IMG/VR virus record: IMGVR_UViG_3300037339_000380
Location: 1-64,000 of that record
Length of the DNA stretch: 64,000 bases
Direction: 5' to 3' (one strand)
DNA from: a virus
In this document: in pieces, positions 1-8,552 of the stretch
Position numbering within the stretch: position 1 is the stretch's first letter
Layout of the letters: each line of letters begins with the position of its first letter
Notes under the pieces: generated by a model
What the model saw: only the letters and a program-made list of their open reading frames with translations
What the model was told of the DNA's origin: nothing
Database searches by the model: none
Translations under genes and position numbers: made by a program

Positions 1-984
1 TTTGAAATTACAGAATTCAATATAGAATACTCAATTGAAGAAGCTATCAAATATTTGAATGACAGACACCTTGCTATATACAATGAACAGGTTGAAGCAT
101 TACGTCTTGCTGGACAAATTGAACAAGCGGAGAAATTAGCTGTTGAATTTAAACCACTGGGTGGTACCAAGATTAACATAGGTGATTTCATACTTGACAT
201 AGGTCAAATTGAAGATAAAGAAATAGTACAGCCAACTATAATACTGAAACCTTGGTTACGTGAAGGGCAAACCACAATTCTTTACGGGGACTTTGGGACA
301 GGTAAATCATTACTCACAATCCTGATTGGTTATTTAGTTGGATTAAAAGATTATAAAAGTGAATGTAGTCAAATAGGAAAATGGCAGGTTAAGAAACAAG
401 TGGGCTGTCTATACATTGACGGGGAGTTAGGTTTAATTGAAATGAAAGAAAGACTGGATCAGTACAGATGGATTGGAGGACAACATGGAGCATACAGGAT
501 AAGAGTTCTTTCTGTACCAGAGTATCAAGTGGAGACTGAAGATCCCTTTACCTTGTCGGCAAGAGTTAATCAAATGAAGATATTAAAATGGTTAACAGAT
601 CATCCAAAATATAAATTGGTAGTGTTAGACAGTGCAAGTACTTTGTTTGGATTAGAAGATGAAAACAGTAATTCAGAATGGAGTAATAAGATTAATCCTC
701 TTCTGCGTGATTTACGGGCATTAGGTGTTGCGTGTTTACTATTGCATCACTCAGGAAAAGACGCGAAAAGAGGACTCCGCGGGGCGTCCGCCATGGGGGC
801 GATGGCACACAACATCTACAGGATCGTGGATCATGGTCAGAAAGATCCAGACGAAGGGGAGGCTTGGTTTACTCTATTAAAAGATAAGCAAAGATCAGGT
901 GGATTATTGTTTAGAACTTTTTCAATCCATTTTACACAAACACCAGATAAGAAGGAAACTCATTGGGAAATTACTGATAACTAA
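1..984 (+). CDS. RepA-like AAA ATPase / helicase domain (5' end cut by window)
   Basis: The frame is open from base 1, so the gene very likely starts left of the window; the first start-like codon inside it is a TTG at 55. About residues 95-102 form a Walker A loop (GDFGTGKS) and a hydrophobic strand ending VVLDSAS is the Walker B. A later RGLRGASAMGA segment looks like the arginine/sensor loop of the RecA-fold AAA_25 (RepA-like) family. Such domains are the helicase part of phage primase-helicases. What lies upstream (a primase, for example) cannot be seen. It is the first visible gene of the plus-strand block, 12 bases ahead of queD. Confidence 0.75.
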   Translation, partial: FEITEFNIEYSIEEAIKYLNDRHLAIYNEQVEALRLAGQIEQAEKLAVEFKPLGGTKINIGDFILDIGQIEDKEIVQPTIILKPWLREGQTTILYGDFGTGKSLLTILIGYLVGLKDYKSECSQIGKWQVKKQVGCLYIDGELGLIEMKERLDQYRWIGGQHGAYRIRVLSVPEYQVETEDPFTLSARVNQMKILKWLTDHPKYKLVVLDSASTLFGLEDENSNSEWSNKINPLLRDLRALGVACLLLHHSGKDAKRGLRGASAMGAMAHNIYRIVDHGQKDPDEGEAWFTLLKDKQRSGGLLFRTFSIHFTQTPDKKETHWEITDN

Positions 985-996
985 AACTTAAAAATC

Positions 997-1365
997 ATGT
1001 ACACAATTAGAAAAGAATTTCATTTTAGTGCAAGTCATTCTTTAAAAGGACTTCCAAAGGAACATCCTTGTTCAAACCTTCACGGACACAATTACGTGAT
1101 TACGGTAGAGTTACAAACACAAAAATTGGATAATGTAGGGTTTGTTGTAGATTACAGAAAATTAGAACCTATCAAACAATTTATTGATTTGCAACTTGAT
1201 CATCGTCATTTAAACGATATTACTCTTAGATTAGTTAATCCAACTGCTGAGAACTTAGCAAAACTTATCTTTGAAAGATTTAAGAAGGATTTTCCAACGC
1301 TTGTTGCAGTTGAAGTAAGTGAGACTCCAAAGACAACAGCACGTTACACACCTGATCACGACTAA
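997..1365 (+). CDS. queD: 6-carboxy-5,6,7,8-tetrahydropterin synthase (QueD)
   Basis: A 122-residue member of the PTPS/QueD family, the usual length for the bacterial enzyme. It converts 7,8-dihydroneopterin triphosphate, the FolE product, to carboxytetrahydropterin on the way to 7-deazaguanine. The zinc histidines are visible as H14, H29 and H31 (LHGHNY), the catalytic cysteine as C25, the D-H pair at 68-69 (LDHRH) and a late glutamate in VSET (E109). It is followed at one-base spacing by queE, with folE, queC and dpdA downstream, so the whole precursor pathway is phage encoded. Confidence 0.95.
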   Translation: MYTIRKEFHFSASHSLKGLPKEHPCSNLHGHNYVITVELQTQKLDNVGFVVDYRKLEPIKQFIDLQLDHRHLNDITLRLVNPTAENLAKLIFERFKKDFPTLVAVEVSETPKTTARYTPDHD

Positions 1366-1366
1366 T

Positions 1367-2134
1367 ATGGCTACACAAATTATACCCGCAGATCATCATA
1401 AGACAAGAAACACTTTCCAAAAGAATGGAGGGAATTTCTTGCGTATATCAGAATTCTACTCTGACACCATACAGGGAGAGGGTCCATGTATTGGAGCACC
1501 TGCTTCCTTTATTAGGCTACAAGGTTGCACATTAGGTTGCATTTATTGTGACACAGATGCAGTTTGGAGGTACGGAACCGCTTGGTCATATAATGAACTG
1601 TATAATTTATTGGAACAACATCAGTTACCTCAGAAATTATATGAAGGACAGCATTTGGTGTTTACAGGGGGCAGTCCATTATTACAACAGGATAAGATTA
1701 TAGGGTTCCTTAATTTCTTTGAAATGACATATAAATTTCTTCCATTCATTGAAATAGAGAATGAGTGTGTCATACAACCTTTACCAGAAATAATTGCATT
1801 AATGGATTGTTGGAACAACTCACCAAAGTTATCTAACAGTGGAGTTCCTTTTAAGTTAAGGTATAATGCATTAGCAATAGGAATGGTTGCTACATTACCA
1901 AATTCCTGGTTTAAGTTTGTTGTAGATAAAGAAGAAGATTGGAAAGAGATTCAAGATAATTTTATAGACCCTGGTTTTATAATGAAGAGTCAAATTATTT
2001 TGATGCCTATGGCAGAGACTCGTGAAAAGTTACTTCTTAACAGAGAAAGAGTTGTTGAAATAGCTATGAAACACAACGTAAGATACTGTTCCCGTGAACA
2101 TATTGCGCTGTGGGATAAAAAAATTGGGGTATAA
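1367..2134 (+). CDS. queE: 7-carboxy-7-deazaguanine synthase (QueE, radical SAM)
   Basis: A 255-residue radical SAM enzyme that rearranges carboxytetrahydropterin to 7-carboxy-7-deazaguanine (CDG). It has the QueE N-terminus with QGEG at 36-39, then the iron-sulphur cluster motif C54-x3-C58-x2-C61 followed by DTD, and a GGSPLL version of the SAM-binding GGEP motif near residue 102. The ATG at 1367 directly follows the queD stop; an earlier in-frame GTG at 1319 would lie inside queD and adds no conserved sequence, so the ATG is preferred. Confidence 0.93.
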   Translation: MATQIIPADHHKTRNTFQKNGGNFLRISEFYSDTIQGEGPCIGAPASFIRLQGCTLGCIYCDTDAVWRYGTAWSYNELYNLLEQHQLPQKLYEGQHLVFTGGSPLLQQDKIIGFLNFFEMTYKFLPFIEIENECVIQPLPEIIALMDCWNNSPKLSNSGVPFKLRYNALAIGMVATLPNSWFKFVVDKEEDWKEIQDNFIDPGFIMKSQIILMPMAETREKLLLNRERVVEIAMKHNVRYCSREHIALWDKKIGV

Positions 2135-2153
2135 CGGGCGTGAACCTAGCAAA

Positions 2154-2168
2154 TTTTTGTATAATATG
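2154..2168 (+). promoter_or_regulatory. candidate promoter, -10-like TGTATAATAT motif
   Basis: The 81-base gap after queE carries a T-tract followed by TGTATAATATG. The same T-tract plus TGTATAATAT string occurs in the only other real gap of the plus-strand block, at 14363, and a related string sits on the minus strand at 63230-63215. No convincing -35 hexamer is seen 17 bases upstream in any of them. A promoter reading is inference from the repetition and the position in gaps. Confidence 0.45.
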
Positions 2169-2215
2169 TCCTATTGTTTTTTTTATTAATTTCTTAAACT
2201 TTAAATTTGAATGAC

Positions 2216-2929
2216 ATGGTTAATGAAAAGCAGTTGCGTACAGCCGCAGCAGAGTTGAATGACGTTATGGGACTTGATCCCGAGATCCCTGTTAAGGGAA
2301 GTTTGAAAACCGTTACGGAAGGAATTGTCGAGGCTATTGACAAGATAGATCCTGACGATGAGTTCACTGAAGCTACCCAGGCTGTGATTGATGAACTTAC
2401 TCCTAAAAAGGGTAAAAAAGGAAAACCCGCTACCAAAAAGAAGAAAGAAGAGGAGGAAGAAGAAGAGGAGGATGATGCTGAATACACTGAACCTGATGAC
2501 GAGGAGGAGGAGGAAGAGGAAGAGGAAGAGGAAGAGGAAGAGGAAGAGGAAGAGGAAGAAAAACCCGCTCCCAAAAAGAAAGGTAAACCCGCTCCCAAAA
2601 AGGTAGCCAAGGAAGAAGAAGAGGATGATGAGGAAGCCGAAGACGAGGATGAAGAGGAAGAGGAAGCTCCTAAAAAGAAAAGAGCCGGTGGTCCTCCAAA
2701 AGGAGTAAAGCCCAGCTTCAAAAAAGAAGGATCAATGGCACAGTTTATGGACAACACCGTGAAAGCCGGAGGGAACTGGGATGAGATCTTTGCGAAGATT
2801 GAGAAGGAAGCCAAAAAGAGGGGTGTGAAAACTTCCTTAACAACCATCAAATCACACGTTAAGTTCCGCGTCAGTAAGGACGCTAAATTCCTTGGTAAGC
2901 TCAAAGTAACCGAGGATGGGATCGAGTAA
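2216..2929 (+). CDS. Lys/Glu-rich low-complexity protein, function unknown
   Basis: About 237 residues. Residues 1-60 look folded; the middle third is runs of glutamate and aspartate broken by basic KKKGKPAPKK-type segments, encoded by a GAGGAAGAG-type simple repeat near 2500-2560; the last 75 residues are again of normal composition and basic. Similar alternating acidic and basic stretches occur in the ssDNA-binding protein at 16927. The start is the ATG at 2216; a TTG three codons earlier is also open. It is the first gene after the candidate promoter and overlaps folE by 14 bases. I do not recognise a family; a nucleic-acid or histone-like role would be a guess from composition. Confidence 0.7.
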   Translation: MVNEKQLRTAAAELNDVMGLDPEIPVKGSLKTVTEGIVEAIDKIDPDDEFTEATQAVIDELTPKKGKKGKPATKKKKEEEEEEEEDDAEYTEPDDEEEEEEEEEEEEEEEEEEEEKPAPKKKGKPAPKKVAKEEEEDDEEAEDEDEEEEEAPKKKRAGGPPKGVKPSFKKEGSMAQFMDNTVKAGGNWDEIFAKIEKEAKKRGVKTSLTTIKSHVKFRVSKDAKFLGKLKVTEDGIE

Positions 2930-3467
2930 GGATTTAATAACTCAGATCCTATATGACTTAGGAGAGGCTCCTACCCGAGAGGGTTTGAAAGGAACTCCCT
3001 GCCGTGTCGTTAAATCATGGAGTGAAATATATGCCGGGTACACAATGGATGTACCTGGCATGTTCACTACATTTGTTGATACAAACGGTTACAGCCAAGT
3101 AGTGATATGTAAAAACATTGAACTATTTTCAATGTGTGAGCATCATATGTTACCCTTCTTTGGTAAAGTACACGTAGCTTATCTGCCGGACAAAAGAGTT
3201 ATTGGTTTATCCAAACTTGCACGTTTGGTAGAAGCGTTTTCAAGAAGGTTACAAATACAAGAAAGGATTGGTGAACAAGTTACTGATGCTCTTATGGATT
3301 ATCTACAACCAAAGGGTGCTGCCTGTATCATTAAAGCTACTCATATGTGCATGCGTATGAGAGGAGTCAATAAACAAAAGTCAACTATGATTACGTCATC
3401 CCTAAAAGGTACGTTCTTAGAAGATGAGATAGTGAGAATGGAACTTCTTCAACTTCTAAAAATATGA
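2916..3467 (+). CDS. folE: GTP cyclohydrolase I (FolE)
   Basis: A 183-residue type I enzyme that opens GTP to dihydroneopterin triphosphate, the entry step to folate and to 7-deazaguanine. Zinc ligands are visible as C74 and H77 in the CEHH motif and C145 in the later HMCM segment. The family signature around residues 87-110 (VAYLP..RVIGLSKLAR) and the final R(G)V segment are intact. The start lies inside the end of the preceding gene and the stop overlaps the next radical SAM gene by four bases (ATGA). Placed between QueE and QueC, it supplies the modification pathway. Confidence 0.95.
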   Translation: MGSSKDLITQILYDLGEAPTREGLKGTPCRVVKSWSEIYAGYTMDVPGMFTTFVDTNGYSQVVICKNIELFSMCEHHMLPFFGKVHVAYLPDKRVIGLSKLARLVEAFSRRLQIQERIGEQVTDALMDYLQPKGAACIIKATHMCMRMRGVNKQKSTMITSSLKGTFLEDEIVRMELLQLLKI

Positions 3468-4486
3468 TAAACTCACTTACTTATTTGACAAGAAGGTGTC
3501 CAAGGAACTGCGAATACTGTTCCTTACGTAATGCCGTAGGAGTAGGAGAAGAATTGACTTGGAAGGAATGGAGAGAAGCGTTTAGGATCTTGCATGAACT
3601 GGGTGTAGGCTTTAATCTCATCTTAGGTAATGAAACCTGGATATTGGGGGGAGCCCTTATAGATATAATGAAAGAAAATAAAGTTCCCTATGCTCTCTAT
3701 ACCACCTGTCCAGAACCCTTGTTTAGTATTCACAGAAGATCTTTCTTTGATTCAGGTATAGATAATTTGTCCTGCGGAGTGGATTACCCACCTCTTCCAG
3801 AGGCAGTACAGGATGATTCATATGAAAAGTCAATGTCTGCTTTGAAAGGACTTGCCTGGGTAAAAAGGGAATACCCACACGTTGACACACAAGGTACGAT
3901 AACTGTTCATAAAAAGAACATTAAATACCTACCTGAACTCGTACACAAGTTATCAGTGATGGGTGTCTTTGTTGGGATTAACTTCATACATTGGAACGTG
4001 GACGGTGGGTATGATTTCTTCCCAAAACCTGAGGAAATTCATGATTTACTATTTACCGGAAGGGATGAACACCAAGTAAGGTATTATCTAAATGAAGTAA
4101 TGGATGATGAAGAACACTTGGTACAAAATCCAGAGTTTCTCAGTCAAGATGTAAAAATGTTAATCAATATGGGTTGGCATTGCAAAGGTAATCCCTATGG
4201 TGGACCTACTGTTGATTCCGATGGTCATCTGCGTTGTTGTGGTTACAGAAGAGGCAGGTATTCTCCAAAAATTACAATATTTGATTTAGCCAATAAAGAT
4301 TGTAATTGTGATTGGAAAGAGGCAGTGTATCAGGATGCAATGGAATGTCCTGGTTGTGCTTGGTCATATCCCTGGATGTATCATTTTTGGGAAGAGACCA
4401 ATCCTAGCATGGGTGAAAAAGTATTTGTTAAGCATGCTGGAGAACATATTCCGAAAGATAAATGGAGTAAAAGAAAAATTGAATGA
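3464..4486 (+). CDS. radical SAM protein with C-terminal cysteine-rich (SPASM-like) region
   Basis: 340 residues. The cluster-binding motif is C12-x3-C16-x2-C19 near the N-terminus; the last third holds more cysteines (RCCGY, then CNCDW and CPGCAW) spaced like the auxiliary cluster of SPASM-type enzymes. These act on peptides, sugars or other bulky substrates. It is not QueE, which is a separate gene, and I do not recognise a named subfamily. It overlaps folE and the methyltransferase by four bases each, so it belongs to the 7-deazaguanine operon. A role in building the side group of the modified base is inference from position. Confidence 0.8.
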   Translation: MINSLTYLTRRCPRNCEYCSLRNAVGVGEELTWKEWREAFRILHELGVGFNLILGNETWILGGALIDIMKENKVPYALYTTCPEPLFSIHRRSFFDSGIDNLSCGVDYPPLPEAVQDDSYEKSMSALKGLAWVKREYPHVDTQGTITVHKKNIKYLPELVHKLSVMGVFVGINFIHWNVDGGYDFFPKPEEIHDLLFTGRDEHQVRYYLNEVMDDEEHLVQNPEFLSQDVKMLINMGWHCKGNPYGGPTVDSDGHLRCCGYRRGRYSPKITIFDLANKDCNCDWKEAVYQDAMECPGCAWSYPWMYHFWEETNPSMGEKVFVKHAGEHIPKDKWSKRKIE

Positions 4487-5157
4487 AAAGTTTTAATGAA
4501 GAAACAATCAAATTATTCAACAAAACCATCTTAGAAGATGAGTTTAATGATAAGTATCAAAACGATGACATCTATGATGGATTCGTTAGTGGTGGAAAGG
4601 AAATGATACGTTTGCTAAACACCGATGATCTCATGAGAGAATTGGATTCAGATGACATACCAAGACATGTATTGAACGTTGGTGCAGGTCAAGCAGATCT
4701 ACGAGTTATTTTTCCTCCTAACACTAAAATCTTTGACTTAGAACCCTGCCCACAACGTAAAACAGTTGATACTATTGAAGGCTGGAGTGAAAACATTGAA
4801 GGTAATTCTTTTGATGTTGTTGTTTGTTGGGGAGTGCTTTGCTTTGTAAGAAGTTTACCAGAAACATTGATTGAATTTAATCATATACTCTATAAAGGAG
4901 GTAATTTGATTACTGATGTTGTGGAATATTCCACGATGCCTCTGCCTCAAACGGTAAACCCAGACAACTTTGTTCGATGGATCAACTTGTTTGGATTTGA
5001 GTTAGAGGAAAGAATTAAATTTGGGAATCCTTATCATAAAAGAGTTGGTTACAGGTTTACCAAATTTGAAGAATTTAATCACAAAAGATTCCTTATGCCA
5101 CAGTGCGAAGGAAAAATCAATAACTTTTTACCAGAGAGGGACTGGTTCTTAAAATAA
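4483..5157 (+). CDS. class I SAM-dependent methyltransferase-like protein
   Basis: 224 residues with a Rossmann methyltransferase layout: motif I as LNVGAGQADLR near residue 65, an acidic end to strand 2 (IFDLEP), then FDVVVCWGVL as the motif IV strand and YKGGNLI as the strand after it. No DNA methyltransferase catalytic motif (DPPY, NPPY or PCQ) is present, so a small-molecule, sugar or modified-base acceptor is more likely than adenine or cytosine. It sits between the radical SAM gene and queC, one base apart from the latter. Substrate unknown. Confidence 0.72.
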   Translation: MKSFNEETIKLFNKTILEDEFNDKYQNDDIYDGFVSGGKEMIRLLNTDDLMRELDSDDIPRHVLNVGAGQADLRVIFPPNTKIFDLEPCPQRKTVDTIEGWSENIEGNSFDVVVCWGVLCFVRSLPETLIEFNHILYKGGNLITDVVEYSTMPLPQTVNPDNFVRWINLFGFELEERIKFGNPYHKRVGYRFTKFEEFNHKRFLMPQCEGKINNFLPERDWFLK

Positions 5158-5158
5158 T

Positions 5159-5704
5159 ATGGGAAAACATTACGATTTGATTCTCCTTTTTAGTGGAGGG
5201 TTTGACAGTACTCTGTTACTGAAAATAGCATTGAGACATGGACTGGTTCCATATTGCGTTATGTTTGACTATGGTCAGAAACACGTAGTAGAATTGGAAT
5301 ATGCAAAAAAGATCTGTAAGGATAATGATGTTGACTGGGTTGTGGTTTACTTAGCAGTACCATTTCAATCTAACCTAATGGATGTCAAGAAAACTTATGA
5401 AGGAGTTAATGTACATCACGTACCTTCTAGAAATCTTATGTTTGTATCAATTGCGGCAGGCATAGCAGAGAGTATGGAAGTACCTCTTATATGGTATGGT
5501 GCTAATTATGAGGACAGAGAGAAACTGTTCCCTGACTGTTACCAAGAATGGGTGTACAAAGTTAATGAACTATTGTCTATCAATGGTAGTATGATTGTAA
5601 AAGTTGAGGCTCCTTTGCTTGGGATGTCCAAAGAACTGATTAAAATTCAAGCAGAAGTATTAGGTATTAAAAATGAACAAATATTTACTGGTTATGGAGA
5701 GTGA
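5159..5704 (+). CDS. queC: QueC-like 7-deazaguanine amidation/nitrile synthase, zinc site missing
   Basis: 181 residues. QueC uses ATP and ammonia to turn CDG into its amide (ADG) and then the nitrile preQ0. The PP-loop SGGFDST lies at about 13-19, FDYGQKH follows, and the VPSRN segment with LAAG-like helix is intact. Full-length QueC ends in a four-cysteine zinc site beginning TCYxG; here the matching segment reads FTGYGE and the protein stops, so the first zinc cysteine is a glycine and the rest is absent. Family members are usually near 220-230 residues. The next reading frame does not encode the lost part. Activity, or a halt at the amide, cannot be decided here. Confidence 0.85.
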   Translation: MGKHYDLILLFSGGFDSTLLLKIALRHGLVPYCVMFDYGQKHVVELEYAKKICKDNDVDWVVVYLAVPFQSNLMDVKKTYEGVNVHHVPSRNLMFVSIAAGIAESMEVPLIWYGANYEDREKLFPDCYQEWVYKVNELLSINGSMIVKVEAPLLGMSKELIKIQAEVLGIKNEQIFTGYGE

Positions 5705-6071
5705 TAAAGTTTTTACGAAATTAGTGGACAAGCATTATAGTCCACTTCTGATCAGGAAGTACACTCATTGGGGCTTCCCGATCTACGTTGGTTTGATTAC
5801 CGATGATAACTTGGAAAACCTTGACACATTTATTCAAGGCTTTATGAAAGATTATGCTAAGGATGGTTGGGTAAATAACCTTCAAACCCTTCGTAATTTA
5901 GCAGGAAGATTAACTGAAGAACTAAATGATTACTATCCCAAAGCAGAAGGTGTAGCAGTTGTTTTCTACGTTGACAAATGTTTCATCTCCTCTTTACATG
6001 GGGACTTTATGAATCATGCTTCATGTCGTATTGAATTCTATGGACTGTTACAAATGTCTACAGGTGTATGA
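5694..6071 (+). CDS. hypothetical protein in the 7-deazaguanine operon
   Basis: 125 residues from the ATG at 5694, which overlaps the queC stop by 11 bases; another ATG at 5673 adds seven residues and a longer overlap. Mixed alpha/beta composition with one HYSP segment near the start, a hydrophobic AVVFYVD strand and a later CFISSLHGD segment. No signal peptide or membrane segment. It is followed with a four-base overlap by the PIG-L-like gene. I do not recognise a family. Confidence 0.65.
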   Translation: MESDKVFTKLVDKHYSPLLIRKYTHWGFPIYVGLITDDNLENLDTFIQGFMKDYAKDGWVNNLQTLRNLAGRLTEELNDYYPKAEGVAVVFYVDKCFISSLHGDFMNHASCRIEFYGLLQMSTGV

Positions 6072-6538
6072 AATATGTAATCATAGCACCACACGCCGAT
6101 GATGAGATTATCGGTTGTTATGAATTGTTAGCTACAGGTTTGGTAAGAACTGTTCTTTTCCCTGACGAATCAACATTAAAAGAAGCAGAGAAATCAAGTG
6201 AGCATTTTTCATTCGGTAAAGGTCTTATTGAAGATGAGGACTATTACCGATCACTTGATATAACATACCTGTTTCCAGACCCATACTTTGAGGCACACCC
6301 AAAACACAGGGAAATAGGTTCACTTGGGGAGAGCCTTCTAAGGCAGCACAGGCAAGTTGTTTTTTATAGTACTACTATGTCCGCTCCTTATATTCATGAG
6401 GTGACACAGCCCGCAATCAAACGTCAATGCCTAAACAAGTTGTATCCTACTAAAAAGGACCTGTGGGCATACGAACATAAATTTTTCCTTTTTGAAGGAT
6501 ATAATAAATGGATATTGAAATGGGACGACTTATTTTAG
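6068..6538 (+). CDS. PIG-L / LmbE-type deacetylase-like protein
   Basis: 156 residues. The N-terminal strand runs into APHADDE (residues 7-13), the zinc-binding PHPDDE signature of the PIG-L family, and a second signature HPKHREIG (77-84) matches the family HPDHR motif that gives the third zinc ligand. PIG-L enzymes remove acetyl groups from N-acetylglucosamine conjugates, as in GPI anchors, MshB in mycothiol and BshB in bacillithiol synthesis. The protein is shorter than most members (about 220 or more residues). It is directly followed by a GT-B glycosyltransferase, the same pairing as MshA/MshB and BshA/BshB. Confidence 0.82.
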   Translation: MKYVIIAPHADDEIIGCYELLATGLVRTVLFPDESTLKEAEKSSEHFSFGKGLIEDEDYYRSLDITYLFPDPYFEAHPKHREIGSLGESLLRQHRQVVFYSTTMSAPYIHEVTQPAIKRQCLNKLYPTKKDLWAYEHKFFLFEGYNKWILKWDDLF

Positions 6539-7458
6539 TGCCACAGTACCCCACCAGATTGAGATATCAGGAATGGTGGTTTTCAGAATTCCCTAACAAT
6601 TTTATCAATTACTTTGACGAAGTGATTAGTTTAGGAACATATTCTAAAAGTGGGTACCTTACAACAATGGATAGTAGTAAATTTGCACCTATAAACGAAG
6701 CCTTAGAATTTGAACTATATCAAATAAGTTCTTTGAGTACTTTCAATTTTAAAGATGATGATGTTCTTTTACTCAATGATTTAAGTTATCCTGGGTTGTT
6801 CACACAAGCACTGTTTCATAACAGACCAAAGAAATGTTTTGCCATCTGTCATGCTACAAGTAGAAACGCATATGATTATTTTGCCAAAGACAGGCAATTA
6901 AAATATCCTATTGAAAAAACTACTGCTAAATTGTTCAAACATATCTTTGTAGGATCAAACTATCATGCTAACAAGTTAGGATGGAAAAATATTATTGTTA
7001 CAGGACTCCCAAAACCTCCGTTTTCCTCCAGCGTGCATAAACAAGAAAAGAGATTCCCAATCATAAGTGTAGCAAGAGATACAATGCAGAAAAGAACGAA
7101 AGAAATAGAGGAGGAGGTAAAACGAGCATTTCATTGTAAAATATTCAATCCTAAACCTACTGACTGGGCTTCCTATTATGATGCCCTGTCATACTCTAAA
7201 GTATTATTGATTACTGCAAAGGAGGAAACATACGGTTATCAAATTGTTGACGCTATAATGAATGACTGTATCCCTGTTGCCCCAAATCATTTTAGTTATC
7301 CCGAGTTGATTCCCAAAAATTATTTGTATAATAGTATAAACGAATTAATTGCCATTTTGATTAAGGCTCTTGGTGGGGAATTACCAGTACCACAATTACT
7401 GACAGAAAAACGTTCTCTAACATTCTATGAAGATTTAGCAAAGTATATGCAACAATGA
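6508..7458 (+). CDS. GT-B fold glycosyltransferase-like protein (GT4-like)
   Basis: 316 residues. The C-terminal half has the GT4 donor-site pattern: a KEETYGYQ segment, then IVDAI, then IPVAPNHFSYPEL, which matches the E-x7-E region and loop of retaining GT-B enzymes that use UDP- or GDP-sugars. The N-terminal half reads as the acceptor domain and has a VLLLNDLSY strand. The start at 6508 overlaps the PIG-L gene by 31 bases; an ATG at 6520 is possible. Overlap with dpdA is four bases. Its acceptor may be the modified base; that is inference from context. Confidence 0.75.
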   Translation: MDIEMGRLILVPQYPTRLRYQEWWFSEFPNNFINYFDEVISLGTYSKSGYLTTMDSSKFAPINEALEFELYQISSLSTFNFKDDDVLLLNDLSYPGLFTQALFHNRPKKCFAICHATSRNAYDYFAKDRQLKYPIEKTTAKLFKHIFVGSNYHANKLGWKNIIVTGLPKPPFSSSVHKQEKRFPIISVARDTMQKRTKEIEEEVKRAFHCKIFNPKPTDWASYYDALSYSKVLLITAKEETYGYQIVDAIMNDCIPVAPNHFSYPELIPKNYLYNSINELIAILIKALGGELPVPQLLTEKRSLTFYEDLAKYMQQ

Positions 7459-8552
7459 AAAAACCAACTGTAATCTTAGACTCTGGTGCCTACACAGCAT
7501 TCAGAAAAGGAAAAACTATTGACATAGATGAATATGCCGAATTCATAAAAAAGCATGGTCATCTATTTGCAGGTTGTTTCAATTTGGATTCTATTGGCTC
7601 AGGTATGAAAGAAAGTAGGGATAAGTCCAAAGATAAGGATGTAGTTACTACTGCAAAACAAAGTTTTCTTAATTGGATGTACCTCCGAAAGCAAGGGATT
7701 GACACAATTCCTATCTATCATATGGGAACAAACCAAGTGTGGTTACGCAAATATCTTGAACGGACTGACTATGTAGGTATAGGGGCAATAGCAAACCTAA
7801 ACACCTCACAACGTTTGATGGGACTGTCTGCTCTATGGAAAAAATACTTTGTTGACAAAAATGGAAACCCGATAGTAAAAGTTCATGGATTAGGATTAAC
7901 GGCAATACCAATGATGGTACGCTATCCCTGGTACTCCGTTGACAGTTTTACTCCTGTAATATCAGCCGTGTGGGGAAGCATCCTTTTACCTAAATTGAAC
8001 AGTGAAGGAATCCCTTCCTACTTCAATATGTCCATTAATAAGGTATCAGACCAGGGGGATCATAAGGATAATATGGAAAACAGTTATCTAAATGTTCCTG
8101 TACGAAATAAAAAGTTCTATGAAAAAATGTTTACTGAACATGGGTTTGAACTTGGTCAGATAACAGGTCAGGAAAAGCATGATAGAAGAGGTAAGAAAGG
8201 AGAACAAGCAAGGAAACCTCCAAAACTTCCTGGATTTAATTTAGTAAATCCTTCCGATCCAAACATAAAAACATTGGCAAACAGTTGGGAAATAAGGATG
8301 AAATGGAATCTTATCATGTGGAATCATTTGAAAGAAAGGATGCCTATTTATCCAAGACCGTTTGTTGATGAGGATGATTACTGGAAAGAAGAAATAACTG
8401 GCAAAATAAACTGGTGGATGAATATGGGAGTGTCAACAATAACGCACTTGGACATATTCAAATCTGTAAAACCTGCTCATGATATATTAATCAGCTATGC
8501 ATACATGACAGATGGTATTTATAACAAAATATTTAAAGAGTATATGAAATGA
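7455..8552 (+). CDS. dpdA: DpdA-like DNA 7-deazaguanine transglycosylase
   Basis: 365 residues with the tRNA-guanine-transglycosylase (TGT) barrel signature. DSGAY at 9-13 corresponds to the TGT DSGGF/Y catalytic aspartate, YVGIGAIA near 106-113 and HGLGL near 144-148 are the family glycine-rich loops, and D163 in YSVDSF is placed like the second catalytic aspartate. Phage DpdA proteins swap guanine in DNA for a 7-deazaguanine. Neighbouring QueD, QueE, FolE and QueC supply the base. C-terminal region has a basic lysine-rich stretch near 245-262 suited to DNA contact. I rate the family call high; which base it inserts is unknown. Confidence 0.87.
   Translation: MKKPTVILDSGAYTAFRKGKTIDIDEYAEFIKKHGHLFAGCFNLDSIGSGMKESRDKSKDKDVVTTAKQSFLNWMYLRKQGIDTIPIYHMGTNQVWLRKYLERTDYVGIGAIANLNTSQRLMGLSALWKKYFVDKNGNPIVKVHGLGLTAIPMMVRYPWYSVDSFTPVISAVWGSILLPKLNSEGIPSYFNMSINKVSDQGDHKDNMENSYLNVPVRNKKFYEKMFTEHGFELGQITGQEKHDRRGKKGEQARKPPKLPGFNLVNPSDPNIKTLANSWEIRMKWNLIMWNHLKERMPIYPRPFVDEDDYWKEEITGKINWWMNMGVSTITHLDIFKSVKPAHDILISYAYMTDGIYNKIFKEYMK

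Noticed and set aside
1319-1366. GTG start for queE inside queD
   Set aside because: The added 16 residues have no family likeness and the ATG at 1367 gives normal one-base spacing.
2194-2904. Long serine-rich reading frame opposite the Lys/Glu protein gene
   Set aside because: It is the antisense of GAGGAAGAG-type codons, which read as Ser/Phe runs on the other strand. The plus-strand frame has folded ends and fits the operon.
5673-5704. Frameshift restoring a full QueC
   Set aside because: The overlapping frame after queC does not encode cysteine-rich sequence matching the missing zinc site, so the truncation seems real.
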